Positions 61,968-64,000 of a stretch of 64,000 bases of DNA are shown here, piece by piece. The notes beneath the pieces were generated by a model. It had not been told where the DNA came from. It made no database searches and was given only the letters and a program-made list of their open reading frames with translations. The stretch is from Eubacterium limosum (GTDB lineage Bacteria; Bacillota; Clostridia; Eubacteriales; Eubacteriaceae): positions 1,178,001 through 1,242,000 of the forward strand of contig NZ_CP019962.1 of NCBI RefSeq assembly GCF_000807675.2, read 5' to 3'. The stretch's first letter is position 1. The number at the start of each line of letters is the position of its first letter. Both the position numbers and the translations under genes were made by a program.

Positions 61968-62342
61968 ATGCCTACCATTAATCAGCTTGTTAAACAAGGA
62001 AGAAAAAGTGCGGAAATCAAAACAAAGACTCCGGCACTGAAAGCAAACCCCCAAAAAAGAGGTGTTTGTACTGCAGTTAGAACATCTACACCAAAGAAAC
62101 CAAACTCTGCTCTGAGAAAAATTGCCAGAGTTAAACTGGTAAACGGTATGGAAGTAACTGCTTATATCCCAGGTATCGGCCATAACTTACAGGAACATAG
62201 TATCGTTCTGGTAAAAGGCGGCCGTGTTAAGGACTTACCAGGGGTTCGTTACAAGATCATCCGTGGTGCATTAGATACCGCTGGCGTAGAAAATCGTAAA
62301 CAAGCTCGATCCAAATACGGGGCTAAAAAGCCTAAGAAGTAA
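61968..62342 (+). CDS. rpsL: Ribosomal protein S12
   Basis: S12 of the 30S subunit, 124 residues, part of the decoding centre. The sequences [17 protein letters not shown] and [28 protein letters not shown] are the two streptomycin-related regions and read as wild type (Lys in KPNSA). AAGGAGGTG precedes ATG 61968. rpsG follows after 111 nt. Confidence 0.98.
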   Translation: MPTINQLVKQGRKSAEIKTKTPALKANPQKRGVCTAVRTSTPKKPNSALRKIARVKLVNGMEVTAYIPGIGHNLQEHSIVLVKGGRVKDLPGVRYKIIRGALDTAGVENRKQARSKYGAKKPKK

Positions 62343-62426
62343 GAGTAGTGCATCGTACTGCAAATCTGATAATAGATCTAGATTGTATGTATAAGCACAA
62401 CGACTTTGGATGTCGAGTACCGATGA

Positions 62427-62924
<498 letters not shown>

Positions 62925-62926
62925 AG

Positions 62927-63063
62927 GCCGAATCCAAATTCTGCAAGAATTTGGCAGCGCACTGTTCAATGAGCCGTCAGGCGAAGGTGCGCGGCAATAA
63001 GGCTAACGCAAATTTTTTGAAAATTTTCTATCGGATATTCAAGATTTTTGAAATAATTTGTGC
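62927..63063 (+). repeat. Structured intergenic repeat, copy C
   Basis: Head GCCGAATCC, then hairpin CCAAATTC (62934-62941), loop TGCAA, GAATTTGG (62947-62954). Compared with copies A and B the stem has T-to-A and A-to-T changes on opposite sides that keep the pair. GCGCAC (62957-62962) pairs with GTGCGC (62987-62992). GGCTAACG then leads into a long A/T hairpin (63008-63063), as in copy B. It fills most of the gap between rpsG and fusA. Confidence 0.75.
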
Positions 63064-63121
63064 TCCATATGATGCGTGATCGTTTGTTTAGTATTCAAAT
63101 TAAAATTGCGAGGAAAAATCT

Positions 63122-64000
63122 GTGCCAAGAGAATATAGTTTAGAGAACACAAGAAATATCGGTATTATGGCGCATATTGACGCAGGAAAAACCACTACTA
63201 CTGAAAGAATCCTTTACTATTCTGGTAAAATCCATAAAATCGGCGAAACCCATGATGGTGGCGCGCAGATGGACTGGATGGAACAGGAACAGGAAAGAGG
63301 TATCACCATTACCTCAGCTGCTACAACATGTCATTGGAAAGGCAACCGTATCAACATTATCGATACTCCTGGCCACGTTGACTTTACCGTTGAAGTAGAA
63401 CGTTCTTTAAGAGTTCTTGACGGTTCTGTAGCGGTATTCTGTGCCAAGGGTGGTGTTGAACCTCAGTCCGAAACCGTATGGCGTCAGGCTGACCAGTACC
63501 ATGTACCGAGAATGGCTTATATTAATAAAATGGACATCACCGGTGCGGACTTCTACCATGCGGTAGACATGATCCGTGACCGTCTGGGCGCAAACCCAGT
63601 ATGTATCCAGCTGCCAATCGGTAAGGAAAGTGATTTTATTGGTATCATTGACCTGCTTACCATGAAGGCTGAAATCTATAAGGATGACTTAGGTGAAGAA
63701 ATTGAAATCACCGATATTCCTGACGACATGAAAGAAGAAGCTGAAAGCTATCGCGATAAGATGCTTGAAGCCCTTTCTGAAGTAGATGAAAACCTGATGG
63801 AAAAATACCTGGAAGGTGAAGAAATCACCATCGAGGAAATCAAGGCAGCCATCCGTAAGGGAACCTGTAACGTAGAATTGATCGCAGTAACCTGCGGCTC
63901 TTCCTATAAAAACAAGGGTGTTCAGATGATGCTGGATGCTGTTGTTGACTATATGCCGTCACCGCTTGACGTACCTGCTATCAAGGGTACAAATCCGGAA
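63122..64000 (+). CDS. fusA: Elongation factor G, 3' end outside window
   Basis: First 293 residues of EF-G, the GTPase that drives ribosomal translocation. The start codon is GTG 63122 ([24 protein letters not shown]), with GCGAGG 8 nt upstream. The P loop AHIDAGKT (about 16-23), switch [10 protein letters not shown] and NKMD are present and standard. The frame is open to the last base, so the gene is cut by the window edge (usual length about 690 residues). It is last in view of the L7Ae-like/rpsL/rpsG/fusA unit. Confidence 0.96.
   Translation, partial: MPREYSLENTRNIGIMAHIDAGKTTTTERILYYSGKIHKIGETHDGGAQMDWMEQEQERGITITSAATTCHWKGNRINIIDTPGHVDFTVEVERSLRVLDGSVAVFCAKGGVEPQSETVWRQADQYHVPRMAYINKMDITGADFYHAVDMIRDRLGANPVCIQLPIGKESDFIGIIDLLTMKAEIYKDDLGEEIEITDIPDDMKEEAESYRDKMLEALSEVDENLMEKYLEGEEITIEEIKAAIRKGTCNVELIAVTCGSSYKNKGVQMMLDAVVDYMPSPLDVPAIKGTNPE

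Overview
The window reads as chromosome of an anaerobic acetogenic Firmicute, very probably Eubacterium limosum or a close relative (E. callanderi). The grounds are an MttB-family methyltransferase without a pyrrolysine codon, a complete anaerobic benzimidazole (bza) operon in the bzaA-bzaB-cobT-bzaC-bzaD-bzaE order I recall for E. limosum, type III glutamine synthetase, rubrerythrin, and clostridial-type RNA switches. No prophage, insertion sequence, tRNA or rRNA gene was recognised.

Layout. 1-1934: a HelD-type helicase cut by the left edge. 1931-6980: an MFS transporter / MttB-like methyltransferase / GltS-like symporter operon, read leftward from a near-perfect promoter overlapped by three operator palindromes, with a divergent TetR gene. 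7021-9978: a P-type cation ATPase behind a leader with an intrinsic terminator. 9990-11789: an alpha/beta hydrolase and a HAD phosphatase. 11788-20424: the bza operon for the B12 lower ligand 5,6-dimethylbenzimidazole, behind a cobalamin riboswitch and terminator. 20486-21717: a 16-repeat CRISPR array with no cas gene in the window. 21897-25300: an AraC regulator with a TIM-barrel sensor, then the two halves of a Tm-1-like protein as separate genes. 25480-28360: a secreted repeat protein, an EamA transporter and Maf. 28500-40605: a nitrogen block (amt, glnK, type III GS, split glutamate synthase with its own ferredoxin and flavoprotein, type I GS, ANTAR regulator). Both GS/GOGAT leaders carry ANTAR-type hexaloop hairpins. 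40690-44195: rubrerythrin, transaldolase-like aldolase, and htpG under a CIRCE operator. 44212-50566: a TetR-controlled cluster of two URO-D-family proteins, two transporters and two previously unlisted 48-residue proteins. 50571-53437: a second P-type ATPase behind a yybP-ykoY (Mn2+) riboswitch. 53568-64000: rpoB, rpoC, an L7Ae-like protein, rpsL, rpsG and the start of fusA.

The points I consider most novel are: (1) the paired 48-aa proteins, each directly behind a URO-D-family gene; (2) two hairpins with identical self-complementary 9-nt loops in the rpoB leader; (3) a structured intergenic repeat with compensatory base changes, found twice in the glutamate-synthase operon and once between rpsG and fusA; (4) ANTAR-type leaders on both nitrogen-assimilation operons together with an ANTAR protein whose receiver lacks the phospho-acceptor aspartate; (5) the AraC/Tm-1/TIM-barrel cassette, in which the regulator's sensor domain is a paralogue of the enzyme it probably controls. 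All structure and function statements come from reading the sequence by eye; no search or folding was run.
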